The notes beneath the pieces were generated by a model, which did not search any database, had not been told where the DNA came from, and saw only the letters and a list, made by a program, of their open reading frames with translations. A stretch of DNA of 64,000 nt, taken from NCBI RefSeq assembly GCF_000214355.1, contig NC_015577.1, forward strand, positions 1,816,453 through 1,880,452. Reading direction: 5' to 3'. Made by a program: the position numbers and the translations under genes. The stretch comes from Leadbettera azotonutricia ZAS-9. GTDB lineage: Bacteria; Spirochaetota; Spirochaetia; Treponematales; Breznakiellaceae. Of this stretch, positions 27,003 through 35,593 are shown piece by piece. Positions within the stretch are counted from its first letter, which is position 1; the number at the start of each line of letters is the position of its first letter.

Positions 27003-27880
27003 TGGAGCTGTCAAGAAACCAGTTCGATATACTCGTATTTCTTGAGGGGCAAAACCCGAATCCTGTTACCCAACGGGGCATCACCAAGCAGGTGGGCCTT
27101 TCCGTAGGCACGGTGAATAAAACTCTCTCCCAGCTGGGCGACCTGGGTTTTTGGGATGGATCTGCCATTACCGGCAAGGGCCTTGAAGCCCTGGAGCCAT
27201 ACCGGGTAAAGCGGGCGATCTTCATAGCAGCCGGCTTTGGCTCCCGCCTTGTGCCCATTACCCTTAACACGCCCAAACCCCTGGTGAGGGTCAAGGGCAA
27301 GCGGATTATAGACACACTCCTGGATGCAGTGGTTGCGGCGGGGATCAAGGATATCATCATTGTGAGGGGCTATCTGGGCGAGCAGTTCGATCAGCTCCTC
27401 TATAAATACCCGGACATCAAATTCCTGGAGAACCCCATTTATAACGAGTCGAACAATATTTCTTCCGTAATGTGCGTGCGTTACCTTATGCAGAACAGCT
27501 ATTTGCTCGAATCGGATCTCTTCCTCAGCAATCCTGCTCTTATCGCCAAGTATCAGTATTCCAGCAATTACCTGGGGGTTCCCACGGAGCGCACCGACGA
27601 CTGGTGCTTTGAGACCAAAAACGGCGTTATCGCTAAAATAAAAGTGGGAGGCAAGAATTGCCACCATATGTTCGGCATCTCCTACTGGAATGCCAAAGAT
27701 GGCGCCAAGCTGGCGGATCATATCAAGCAGGTCTACGACATGCCCGGCGGCAAAGAGCGCTACTGGGATTTGGTCGCCCTGGATTATTTTATAAAGGATT
27801 ACGATATCGAAGTGCGCGAATGCAGCTTCAATGATATTATAGAGATCGACACTTTCAATGAATTAGAAAAAACTGGATGA
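27002..27880 (+). CDS. Winged-helix domain fused to LicC/PntC-like nucleotidyltransferase
   Basis: 292 residues from ATG 27002 (TGATG overlap with the permease stop). Residues 1-60 form a winged helix-turn-helix: SRNQFDILVFLEG, then ITKQVGLSVGTVNKTLSQLG as recognition region. From residue 70 comes a nucleotidyltransferase with AAGFGSRLVPIT and the KPLV motif. This part resembles CTP:phosphocholine and 2-aminoethylphosphonate cytidylyltransferases (LicC, PntC). Such an enzyme would activate an imported amino-alcohol phosphate or phosphonate for attachment to surface glycan or lipid. The fused domain suggests that it also senses or regulates. No kinase gene is adjacent. Confidence 0.8.
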   Translation: MELSRNQFDILVFLEGQNPNPVTQRGITKQVGLSVGTVNKTLSQLGDLGFWDGSAITGKGLEALEPYRVKRAIFIAAGFGSRLVPITLNTPKPLVRVKGKRIIDTLLDAVVAAGIKDIIIVRGYLGEQFDQLLYKYPDIKFLENPIYNESNNISSVMCVRYLMQNSYLLESDLFLSNPALIAKYQYSSNYLGVPTERTDDWCFETKNGVIAKIKVGGKNCHHMFGISYWNAKDGAKLADHIKQVYDMPGGKERYWDLVALDYFIKDYDIEVRECSFNDIIEIDTFNELEKTG

Positions 27881-27898
27881 TACATATAAGGTTTAACC

Positions 27899-29098
27899 AT
27901 GAGATTTTTTGCTTTTTTGCTTGGCATCATGCTGATTTTTTCCTCCTGCCAAAAAGCGGTTCAGATACCTTCTGTAGAAAGGGAAGATCTTTTTACCCTT
28001 GATATAGGGCGCCTGGAAGATCAGATTGCCCTCTACAACCTGGAAGGCGATCGGGGCATACGGCGCACCGATATGGCCATGAGGGACGGCCTCTTTTATA
28101 TATCCGACGGGAACGGCGCCAAGATACTGCACTACAATTCCTACGGGGATCTTCTTTTTATGATCCATAACGAAGAAACGAACCCCCCTCCTTTAAGTCT
28201 AAAGCCCCTCAAGCCGGACAGCGTGGTAACCCGCTGGGCCACTACCTATCCTCTCCAGGAGCCGGGGGAAATCGCGGTGGATTCCCGGAAGCATATTTAT
28301 GTGCGCGACAGGCTGCCCTACGAACGGCACAGTTTTGATCCTGAAAGCAAGGCCCTTTTGGACAGCACTATACTCCACTTTGACGAGAACGGCAATTTTG
28401 TGGAATACCTTGGACGCGACGGCATCGGGGGAAGCCCGTTCCCCCGCATAGAGGGGCTTTATGTTTCGATTCGGGACGAGCTTGCGGTAGTCTGCCGCCT
28501 TCCTACAGGCTGGAACATCTACTGGTTCGAAAGCAACGGGCATTTCCTTTTTATGGTGCAGCTTAAAAACGAGCTGGTGCCGGTACCCAAGGACAGGGAT
28601 ATGGTCATCCCTTCCCTGGACTCCATAAGCGCCGCCCCTGACAGCCGCAAGCTCTATATCAAAGTCGATTATTACCGGGACACCTACGATGAATCCACCA
28701 ATACCCGTACCGGCAACGAGCCGGATTCGTCGGTGATATGGATCATGAATGCCGAGGACGGCTCCTGGGAAAGGACTGTGGAAATCCCCTTTTTTGAATA
28801 TACTTATACCGAGAACAACAGGCGCTTTACTACCCGCATGCCCTATTCCATGCTGGGGGTGATACAGGGCGGAAGGATATTCTTTTCTTTCCCTGTGGAA
28901 GGCGGGTATTCTCTGCTCATCCTTTCTGCCAATTCCGGGGGCGAGCAGCGCCAGGGCTTTATACAGGTGAACAACGACGAGCTCCAGTTCAACGTGTTCG
29001 ATCTTTCGGCGGAGGGCATACTCTCGGGGCTTTTGGTTGACGACTGGAATGTCAAGCTGGTGTGGTGGCGCACGGATAAATTTATTGGAGAAGGTTGA
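27899..29098 (+). CDS. Spirochaetal lipoprotein with beta-propeller-like repeats
   Basis: 399 residues with a lipobox FSSC near residue 18. The sequence has repeated blade-like strands (FYISDGNGAKILHYNSYGD, AVDSRKHIYVRDR, ILHFDENGNFVEYLG), as in NHL or six-bladed propellers. It resembles conserved spirochaete lipoproteins of unknown function. It overlaps nnr by one base (TGATG) and starts 18 bases after the nucleotidyltransferase gene. It may therefore be read through from the importer operon. Confidence 0.7.
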   Translation: MRFFAFLLGIMLIFSSCQKAVQIPSVEREDLFTLDIGRLEDQIALYNLEGDRGIRRTDMAMRDGLFYISDGNGAKILHYNSYGDLLFMIHNEETNPPPLSLKPLKPDSVVTRWATTYPLQEPGEIAVDSRKHIYVRDRLPYERHSFDPESKALLDSTILHFDENGNFVEYLGRDGIGGSPFPRIEGLYVSIRDELAVVCRLPTGWNIYWFESNGHFLFMVQLKNELVPVPKDRDMVIPSLDSISAAPDSRKLYIKVDYYRDTYDESTNTRTGNEPDSSVIWIMNAEDGSWERTVEIPFFEYTYTENNRRFTTRMPYSMLGVIQGGRIFFSFPVEGGYSLLILSANSGGEQRQGFIQVNNDELQFNVFDLSAEGILSGLLVDDWNVKLVWWRTDKFIGEG

Positions 29099-30693
29099 TG
29101 CAAAAATTATTGGTGAGTTCTGACACTGCCCGTAAAATCGATGAGGAAGCTCAAAGCGCCTGGGGTTTCAATACCTTTGCCCTGGTTGAGTCCGCAGGCC
29201 GGAGCTGCGCCAGGGTTTTTGTGAAGGCCTTCCCAAAATTTTTCGACAGCCGCATTCCCTCGATTGCCATTGCCGCAGGAAGCGGGAGCAATGCCGCCGA
29301 TGCCATGGTGATGCTGAGGTATTGGATACTCCAGGGCCTCGCAAGCCCTTCGTCTTCCACAGTGGTAGTGGCGAAGCCCCCCAAAAGGGACGAGAAAAAC
29401 CCCTATTCGGAAGTTTTTCTGTCCCTCAAAAAAATGGAAGTCCCCATACTGGTTTGGGATGGGGATCTTGGGGAAGCCGCAGGACGGCAGTCCGAAGACG
29501 CCCTGGCGAGGGCGGACATCATCATCGACGGGATATTCGGGACTGGCGTTAAAGGGCCGGTCAAAGGCTCCTCCGAGGAGATGATCACGGTTGTCAACGC
29601 TCTTAAGCGGGGAACCAGGGCTTATGCAACGGATCAGTATAAAAAGCCTTTTGTTGTTTCCATAGATGTGCCTTCGGGGAATTCGGACGAATGGAAACCC
29701 GGCATGCCCATCATGGAGGCGGACGTTACCTTGTCCATAGAGCCCCAAAAAATCTGCCTTTTCAATCCTGCTGCCAGGGCATTCGCAGGGGAAATAATTT
29801 CTTTGGGCGATGTGTTCCCCCCGGGGCTCATAAATTCCCATCAAGGGGCGGAGCTTTTGGATTGGGCCAGGGCCCGGAATTTCCTGCCCCGCATAAGGCC
29901 CGACGCGTACAAGCACGAAAGGGGCACCCTTGAAATCCGCGCCGGTTCTGTGGGGACTACCGGGGCGGCCCTCATCGCGGCACGGGGCGCCCAGGCTGCA
30001 GGGGCAGGGCTGGTGCGGATTTTGGCGGATGACGACATCTACCCCATACTGGCATCCAGGGCGAGCGGCGTTATGGTATCCCCCATTTCCCGGGAAGGGA
30101 AGGGGGATCGTTTTAAGCCCGATGCCCTTCTGCTCGGACCCGGATGGGGAAAGGAAGGCGATCGGGCGGAGCAGCTTGCCCAGGCCCTGGAAAAAGAAAA
30201 GAACGGCACTCCGGTAATTCTGGATGCCGACGCAATAGCTTTGGCACGGGATGCAGTGTTTCACAAAAATGCCATCCTCACCCCCCACTTTGGCGAATTT
30301 GCTGCTTATGTGGGGCTTGAAATCGACAAGGCCCTCAATAATCCTTCAAAAATGCTTTTGGAAATCGCAAAAGAGAAAAAAGCCACCATTATATTGAAGG
30401 GCCATATCATCACCATAGCCGGAGCGGACGGCCGTTGGGGTGTGATTGACGGCATGATGCCGGCCTTGGCAGCGGGAGGCAGCGGGGATCTCCTGGCAGG
30501 CTTCTGCGGGGCAATGGCTGCCCGCATGGCAAGGAAAGGGGCCTTTGACGGCTATGCCTGCGCTGCCGCGGCGGTTTCTCTCCTCATAGCTGCCGGGCGG
30601 CTGGTGGGCCCCAGGTTCATAGACCCGCTGGAGCTTGCGGACAAAGCCGCGGATCTTGCAGGCCAGGCCTGGCTCTGCACAGGGGACAACTAA
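29098..30693 (+). CDS. nnr: Bifunctional NAD(P)H-hydrate repair enzyme
   Basis: 531 residues in two domains. The N-terminal YjeF/AIBP epimerase interconverts R and S forms of NAD(P)HX; the C-terminal ADP-dependent dehydratase restores NAD(P)H. The dehydratase shows LLLGPGWGKEGD, ILTPHFGEFAAY and AAGGSGDLLAGF. In the epimerase the usual GxGNNGGDG loop reads GSGSNAADAM, keeping the Asp but losing the glycines, while DGIFGTGVKGPV and SIDVPSG are normal. Epimerase activity may be altered. The start is ATG 29098, coupled to the lipoprotein stop. Confidence 0.9.
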   Translation: MQKLLVSSDTARKIDEEAQSAWGFNTFALVESAGRSCARVFVKAFPKFFDSRIPSIAIAAGSGSNAADAMVMLRYWILQGLASPSSSTVVVAKPPKRDEKNPYSEVFLSLKKMEVPILVWDGDLGEAAGRQSEDALARADIIIDGIFGTGVKGPVKGSSEEMITVVNALKRGTRAYATDQYKKPFVVSIDVPSGNSDEWKPGMPIMEADVTLSIEPQKICLFNPAARAFAGEIISLGDVFPPGLINSHQGAELLDWARARNFLPRIRPDAYKHERGTLEIRAGSVGTTGAALIAARGAQAAGAGLVRILADDDIYPILASRASGVMVSPISREGKGDRFKPDALLLGPGWGKEGDRAEQLAQALEKEKNGTPVILDADAIALARDAVFHKNAILTPHFGEFAAYVGLEIDKALNNPSKMLLEIAKEKKATIILKGHIITIAGADGRWGVIDGMMPALAAGGSGDLLAGFCGAMAARMARKGAFDGYACAAAAVSLLIAAGRLVGPRFIDPLELADKAADLAGQAWLCTGDN

Positions 30694-31259
30694 TGGCTGG
30701 CAACGAAGAGGGCTCAGGCCCCCGGCAGCCGTCGGAAGAAATAATATTCCATTATTCCCGGGAACACCGCCTGGAACGGGCATCCCAGGCTGTAAGGGAT
30801 CTGAACAATAGCGCGTCATCCAAGCGGAGCCTTGTCAAGACCATAGCGGGAAGCAGGGGCAATCTCCTTATGCTGCTTTCCATCGTGATCGTATGCATCG
30901 CAATGCTGTTTGGTTCAAGGATGAAGGGCAGGCAGACCATGGGTTTTGAGCTGGGGGAAAACACAGTCAGCATGGCGGTTAGAAAATCCGGCGATGGACT
31001 TGCCCTGTTCATGGAAAAAAAAGCCCCGAAAGATGGCAATGGCTATACCGGGGCGGTAGGCATTGTCATTTCCCCGCAGGCGGCAAAGCCATCCACGGGG
31101 GGAACATCCGAACCCCCTCCCATGCTGACCCATCTTGTTTTTTTCAGCCTTGCGGAAGAGGAGAATTATTCAATAGACCTTCCTTTTGGCGGTACCGATT
31201 TCATAGTGGTTGTTCAAACAGACAACGAAAGGCTAAGCCGCAGGCTCAAGGTCAAATAG
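30693..31259 (+). CDS. Single-pass membrane protein of unknown function
   Basis: 188 residues. A hydrophilic N-terminus of about 57 residues precedes one transmembrane helix (LLMLLSIVIVCIAMLFG). The outer part of about 110 residues has beta-rich stretches such as FELGENTVSMAVRKSG and LTHLVFFSLAEEENYSI. The gene overlaps the last base of the nnr stop (TAATG). I do not recognise the family. The topology is that of a small periplasmic domain on a membrane tether. Confidence 0.6.
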   Translation: MAGNEEGSGPRQPSEEIIFHYSREHRLERASQAVRDLNNSASSKRSLVKTIAGSRGNLLMLLSIVIVCIAMLFGSRMKGRQTMGFELGENTVSMAVRKSGDGLALFMEKKAPKDGNGYTGAVGIVISPQAAKPSTGGTSEPPPMLTHLVFFSLAEEENYSIDLPFGGTDFIVVVQTDNERLSRRLKVK

Positions 31260-31318
31260 AGGCACGGATCTATCCTAAATCTTGAAAATGCGCTATAATT
31301 ATAAAAATGGGGAAGTGA

Positions 31319-31723
31319 ATGATACAATTTTATTTTTTGTCCATATTTTTCAATGTCCTGGCCGGCTACATTCTCATTTCCAATGATGATGCAGATTCCC
31401 TTGAGATACGTCCGGGTTTTTCCCTGAAAGATGAAACTGTAAAGCTCGTTATTGGCATACTTGGCATGGTGACCGGAATCCTCAAGCTCCTCTCTTCTGT
31501 AGAGGGGGATCTTCCTGTCATCGGCGACCTAATCCCCGCAGTGGTTGGCTTTTTCACAGGCTTCATCCTGGTTATCGAGTACTACAAAGGCCATGCAAAT
31601 ATCGGCGTTGAAGAAGGCGAGAGCTTCAGCCATGTGCTGATTCGCAATAAAAAAATAGTAGGGTATGTTGCCATTGCTGTAGCATCCCTGCATTTCCTCT
31701 TCCCCAAGGTGCTGCTCCTCTAG
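31319..31723 (+). CDS. Small polytopic membrane protein of unknown function
   Basis: 134 residues with about four hydrophobic segments: FYFLSIFFNVLAGYILI, VIGILGMVTGILKLL, LIPAVVGFFTGFILVIEYY and VGYVAIAVASLHFLF. It recalls spirochaete-conserved inner-membrane proteins without assigned role. A TATAAT lies at 31294-31299, so it may have its own promoter, and GGGGAAG precedes the ATG. It is two bases from the Nudix gene. Confidence 0.65.
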   Translation: MIQFYFLSIFFNVLAGYILISNDDADSLEIRPGFSLKDETVKLVIGILGMVTGILKLLSSVEGDLPVIGDLIPAVVGFFTGFILVIEYYKGHANIGVEEGESFSHVLIRNKKIVGYVAIAVASLHFLFPKVLLL

Positions 31724-31725
31724 TC

Positions 31726-32142
31726 ATGGCAAATTGCATTGCCAATGAAAAGAGATCCGTGGCAGGGATTGCCTCCGAAGAAAACCGCTTCTTCATAGCC
31801 CGCCGTCTTCCGGGCGGCGATATGGGGGGCAAGTGGGAATTTCCGGGCGGCAAAGCTGAAGAAGGCGAGAATGACGAACAGGCCCTTGTCAGGGAATATC
31901 TGGAAGAATTCGGCGTTTCCATTGCCATAGGCAGCAAGCTTGCGGAAGCTGAATTCGAGCACAAGGGGAATAAATATACCCTCCACGCATACCGTGTCTA
32001 TTTCAATTCCAAAAATTTTACCCTCGCAGAGCACAGCGAATGGAGCTGGGCCGGCCTGGAAGAAATTGAAAAAATGGATTTTGCCGATTCGGACTTGAAG
32101 CTGCTGCCGGCCTTAAAAATGCAGTTTTGCGGAAAGTCCTAA
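31726..32142 (+). CDS. MutT-type Nudix hydrolase
   Basis: 138 residues. The Nudix box spans about residues 44-66: GGKAEEGENDEQALVREYLE followed by EFGV, with the catalytic Glu pair intact. FIARRLPGGDMGGKWEFPG is the usual MutT strand before it. It likely removes pyrophosphate from oxidised dGTP or a similar nucleotide. Its end overlaps the end of the omptin gene on the other strand by 30 bases. Confidence 0.85.
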   Translation: MANCIANEKRSVAGIASEENRFFIARRLPGGDMGGKWEFPGGKAEEGENDEQALVREYLEEFGVSIAIGSKLAEAEFEHKGNKYTLHAYRVYFNSKNFTLAEHSEWSWAGLEEIEKMDFADSDLKLLPALKMQFCGKS

Positions 32143-33099
32143 ATTCACTATCATAAAGCCCCCGCCGCCCCCGTCAGGATGCTCGGAATAGTAGGAGCTG
32201 GTGCTTGCCTTTTCGTAGGTGCTGCCCCTGGAGCCATTGATGCGCTGCAGATCCGCAGCAAACAGGAATTCCCATCTCCTTGAGGGAGAAAAACTTATTT
32301 CAGTCCCATATTTTAAAGCCACGCCCCCGTAAAGGTAATCTTCATAGCGCACGATCTTCTGGGACGCCATGTGCTCATCAATGTTGACAGAGCGGATCAG
32401 AGGGGTGACGAGGGCAAAAACGCTTATGGAAAAATGCTCTGATCCCTGAAACCCGAACAATAGACCGGGGGAAAGAAGCAGCCAATTTTGCTGATAATTT
32501 ATTGCCGGCCCATTATGGGGGATTTTGGGCAGGTTTTCATTCCAGGGCTCATCGTATTCATAGTGTTCGTTCAAAGGGGCGTACTGAATATAGCCATCCC
32601 GGGAATTCCAGGCCAGGCGGATATAGGAAAAATCCGCAAAAGCCCTGATGTATATTGGCCAGGGCAAGGCCCATGAATACCCTGCGGAAAGATCGGCAAA
32701 AATCGCCCCGTTTTTTTCCAAATAGCTGTCGTGCTTTGAAAAGTTGGTAAGGTATGTTTGGCCTCCGGGGGCTTGCCAGTCCCTGTCCTCTATGCTGCCT
32801 GTCTTTAGGGGAAGCCCGTATTTTATTGCAGCCTCCGCAAAAAAGCCGCTTTTGATCCAGGGACGCCTGGGGCCGAATTCCAAATCCATCCCCGCGTACA
32901 CAAGGGGCCTTAATTCCCAAAGGAGCTGGCTGAGCAAGGCATCGGAATCAGGTTTTTTATATACTATTTCTTCAGCCTTGCCCAATAAAATCCCAAAGGA
33001 CGGCTCTATGGAAAAACCAAAAGCGCTTTCAGCCTCGGTTCCGGGAGGAATGAGGACAAACATGATGACTAAAACCGCGAAAGCGGGTATATTCTTCAT
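32113..33099 (-). CDS. Omptin family outer membrane protease
   Basis: 328 residues with a signal peptide ending near TEAES. The sequence fits the ten-stranded omptin barrel: SFGILLGKAEEIVY and LLSQLLWELRPLVYAGMDLEF match the first strands. Both catalytic pairs of OmpT have counterparts: D105 and D107 in EDRDW (OmpT D83/D85), and D241 and H243 in IDEHM (OmpT D210/H212). The end LGLSAKLHF is a typical barrel terminus. Omptins cleave between basic residues on the cell surface. Its start is only four bases from the divergent lipoprotein gene. The family call rests on motif reading, not on a search. Confidence 0.78.
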   Translation of the reverse strand: MKNIPAFAVLVIMFVLIPPGTEAESAFGFSIEPSFGILLGKAEEIVYKKPDSDALLSQLLWELRPLVYAGMDLEFGPRRPWIKSGFFAEAAIKYGLPLKTGSIEDRDWQAPGGQTYLTNFSKHDSYLEKNGAIFADLSAGYSWALPWPIYIRAFADFSYIRLAWNSRDGYIQYAPLNEHYEYDEPWNENLPKIPHNGPAINYQQNWLLLSPGLLFGFQGSEHFSISVFALVTPLIRSVNIDEHMASQKIVRYEDYLYGGVALKYGTEISFSPSRRWEFLFAADLQRINGSRGSTYEKASTSSYYSEHPDGGGGGFMIVNLGLSAKLHF

Positions 33100-33103
33100 T
33101 GTT

Positions 33104-33529
33104 ATGAGAGTAGGGCTTCAAGCCAAACACCGTCAAGTCATCTCTAAAGCAGTTGCATTGTTGTTTATGGCGCTTTTATGCTCCTGTGCCAAAGGCCAGG
33201 AAGAATCCCCCCTGGAGCCTCCGCCCACTGATCCCCTGGCAAGGGATTCTATAGGCTATGGAGTGGTGAATGCATCCTTTACCCATGTGGGGGATAAGGC
33301 AGGGCAGAACGGTGTTTCTCTGGGCTATCTCCGGAAAGGTTCTCTGGTTAAAATCATTGAACGACGCTCACTTACCGACCAAGGGAATGCCGAATTATGG
33401 GTATTGATAGAATCCGATTATCAGGGCGCCCCTGGCGGAAAAATCCAGGGCTGGCTCAGGGAATCGGCAGTGGAAGTCTATGACAACGAAAGCCGGGCCC
33501 TCACCGCATCGGAAGCCATGACCCCATGA
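33104..33529 (+). CDS. Lipoprotein with SH3-like domain
   Basis: 141 residues from ATG 33104. A positively charged start and hydrophobic stretch end in the lipobox LLCSC. The mature part is a bacterial SH3-like fold: YGVVNASFTHVGDKAG, SLGYLRKGSLVKIIERR and IQGWLRESAVEVY. Such domains often bind peptidoglycan or partner proteins. No strong ribosome-binding site is seen. A longer open frame to 32744 runs opposite the omptin and is a shadow. The last four bases overlap the DUF445 start. Confidence 0.65.
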   Translation: MRVGLQAKHRQVISKAVALLFMALLCSCAKGQEESPLEPPPTDPLARDSIGYGVVNASFTHVGDKAGQNGVSLGYLRKGSLVKIIERRSLTDQGNAELWVLIESDYQGAPGGKIQGWLRESAVEVYDNESRALTASEAMTP

Positions 33530-34473
33530 TAGCCATCCTTCCCTGGATCATCCCGCCCCTGGTGGGCGCCATAATAGGGTACGTCACCAATGCAATTGCC
33601 ATCAAAATGCTTTTCCGCCCTTTGAAGGAAGTGCGCATACTGGGCATACGCCTGCCTTTTACCCCGGGCATTTTGCCCAGGGAGCGGCATAAACTGGCAG
33701 AAAGCATAGGCCGCATGGTAGAGCGGGAGCTTATTACCCCTGAAATCCTCAAGGAACGCTTTTCCCGGCAGGACACGAAGGAAGCCCTGGGCTTGTCCAT
33801 TTCAGCCTATACCGCGAGGCTGCTTGCCCTTCCGCCGGCCGATTGGGATGCAAAAATCTCCGGGCTTGCCCGGGAGGGGGCTGAAATTGTATACCCCAAA
33901 GCGGCCAGGGGCATTATAGGCTTGCTTAACCGCAATGACATAAAGCTTGCCCTTGAAAACCAGGGCCGACGCCTCGTTGCCAGCACTATAGACAAACTCA
34001 ACCCTTTTCAACGTTTTTTCGTTTCCGCAGGCCAATTTGACAGCACCCTCAAGGAAAAGATGCCCGTGATAATCGAAGATCTTATCCTTCAGCTTGAAGC
34101 CCTCCTCGATTCCCCCGAGGCCAAGGCCAAAATCCTTAAAACCATGGAAGAAGAAATCCAAAGCTTCCCGGCAAAAAACGCCAATGCCAATCTTAAAAAG
34201 CTCCTCGATTTTGATACGGGGAAAAAATCCCGCCTTGATGCCTTCCTTGCCGAAAAGATCCTCTCCACTGCCACGGAGCAGATAGATTCCCTCCTTAAAA
34301 CCATCAATGTCAGGACCCTGGTCTCCGACCGTATCGATTCCCTGGACATGCTCCAGGTTGAGCGCATAGTCCTTGATGTAATGGCAGGCCAGCTAAAATG
34401 GATAAACGTCTTCGGCGGAATCCTGGGAGCGTTGATTGGCGGAATACAGGTGTTGCTGGCCCAGGTGATTTGA
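33526..34473 (+). CDS. DUF445 family membrane protein
   Basis: 315 residues. The N-terminal hydrophobic hairpin with IIGYVTNAIAIKMLFRP and the following FTPGILPRERHKLAESIGRM are the DUF445/YheB signature. A long amphipathic helical middle follows, and a C-terminal membrane helix (FGGILGALIGGIQVLLAQVI). Function is not established for the family. It overlaps the SH3 lipoprotein stop by four bases, so the pair is translationally coupled. Confidence 0.85.
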   Translation: MIAILPWIIPPLVGAIIGYVTNAIAIKMLFRPLKEVRILGIRLPFTPGILPRERHKLAESIGRMVERELITPEILKERFSRQDTKEALGLSISAYTARLLALPPADWDAKISGLAREGAEIVYPKAARGIIGLLNRNDIKLALENQGRRLVASTIDKLNPFQRFFVSAGQFDSTLKEKMPVIIEDLILQLEALLDSPEAKAKILKTMEEEIQSFPAKNANANLKKLLDFDTGKKSRLDAFLAEKILSTATEQIDSLLKTINVRTLVSDRIDSLDMLQVERIVLDVMAGQLKWINVFGGILGALIGGIQVLLAQVI

Positions 34474-34476
34474 TAG

Positions 34477-34497
34477 GAGAGGGGTATTAACCCTCTC
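34477..34497. terminator. Symmetric hairpin between converging genes
   Basis: GAGAGGG and CCCTCTC form a 7-base stem around a 7-base loop between the ends of the DUF445 and rlmN genes. There is no clear T run on either strand, so it may act as a weak bidirectional terminator or as a 3'-end stabiliser. Confidence 0.4.
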
Positions 34498-34516
34498 GCC
34501 ACGAATAATTCATATT

Positions 34517-35590
34517 TTATGCCGGGCTTCGGCGGAGTTCCCCCAGTTGCCCGCAGGCGCCGTTCACGCCTCTCCCTTTTTCGTAGCGGAGGGTAACGTT
34601 CAGGCCAAGGGTTTCCAGTGCCCTGGCAAAGGTTCTGACTTTGCCGGGGAGGGGAGGGGCAAGAGGCTTCCCTTCGAAAAAGAGCCCCTCCACGGGGTTC
34701 CAGGGGATGAGGTTCACCACTGCATCCAGGCCCCTTGCAAAACCGGCAAGGGCGGCTGCATCGCTTTGGCTTGTGTTCAAGCCGCCCAGGAGGACCGCCT
34801 CCAGGGTGATGCGCCGGTTTTGGTTTTTCTGATAGTGGACAAGGGCTTCTTTCAGATCGGGCAAGGGGTCGGAAAAGGGCATGAGCCGCTTGCGCAGATC
34901 CTGCCTCGCGGTAGTCAATGAAAGCGCAAGGCGTATGTCGGGGCCATTGGCCGCCAGGTCTTGAATGCCTTTGGCAATGCCGCTGGTGGAAAGGGTGATG
35001 CGCCGTTTGGAGATGTTGAGGCCGCCCTCATCACAGAAGAAGGCGATTGCCTTTCGCAGTTCTTCCAGATTCAGGAGAGGCTCCCCCATACCCATAATGA
35101 CTATGTGGGAAATACCCGGAGACGAACCTTGCCCTCCGGGCCCGGCAGGGGTTCCTGAGGATTTTTGGCGGAGAAAGAGGAATTGGGAAACCATTTCTGT
35201 GCTCGTGAGGTTCCGGGTAAAGCCAAGGCTGCCTGTTTTGCAGAACAGGCAGCCTGCGGGGCAGCCCGCCTGGGTAGAGATGCAGGCTGTTTTTCTGCCT
35301 TCGCCGTCAGAAAGGATCACCGCCTCTATTTTGCTATTGTCTTCCAGGGTTATCTGGAGCTTGACTGTGCCATCTTCGTCTTCGAGGCAATTGCTGGTTT
35401 TCCCGTCATAAAGCCGGTAGTTTTGGTTCAGTTCATCACGCAAAGCCTTGGGGAGGTTGTTCATCCCCTCAAAAGTTTCCACCCCCGCGCATATCCACTG
35501 GCAAATCTGTTTATGCCTGAAACCAGGCAGATGGGGAAGCAGCCCGCAGATTTCCTTGAGGGACAGCCCTGCAAGGGCGGGCCTGGCCAT
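34517..35590 (-). CDS. rlmN: 23S rRNA (adenine-2503-C2)-methyltransferase, dual-specificity
   Basis: Radical-SAM enzyme methylating A2503 of 23S rRNA and A37 of some tRNAs. The cluster motif is in TQAGCPAGCLFCKTG (CxxxCxxC). GMGEPLLN and the catalytic cysteine near the C-terminus (GVNGACGQL) are present. 357 residues is normal. It begins three bases after the TPR gene stop on the same strand. Confidence 0.94.
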   Translation of the reverse strand: MARPALAGLSLKEICGLLPHLPGFRHKQICQWICAGVETFEGMNNLPKALRDELNQNYRLYDGKTSNCLEDEDGTVKLQITLEDNSKIEAVILSDGEGRKTACISTQAGCPAGCLFCKTGSLGFTRNLTSTEMVSQFLFLRQKSSGTPAGPGGQGSSPGISHIVIMGMGEPLLNLEELRKAIAFFCDEGGLNISKRRITLSTSGIAKGIQDLAANGPDIRLALSLTTARQDLRKRLMPFSDPLPDLKEALVHYQKNQNRRITLEAVLLGGLNTSQSDAAALAGFARGLDAVVNLIPWNPVEGLFFEGKPLAPPLPGKVRTFARALETLGLNVTLRYEKGRGVNGACGQLGELRRSPA

Positions 35591-35593
35591 TGT

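Noticed and set aside
29107-30288. 393-codon open frame opposite nnr
   Set aside because: Antisense to a conserved enzyme; sequence has no recognisable domain.
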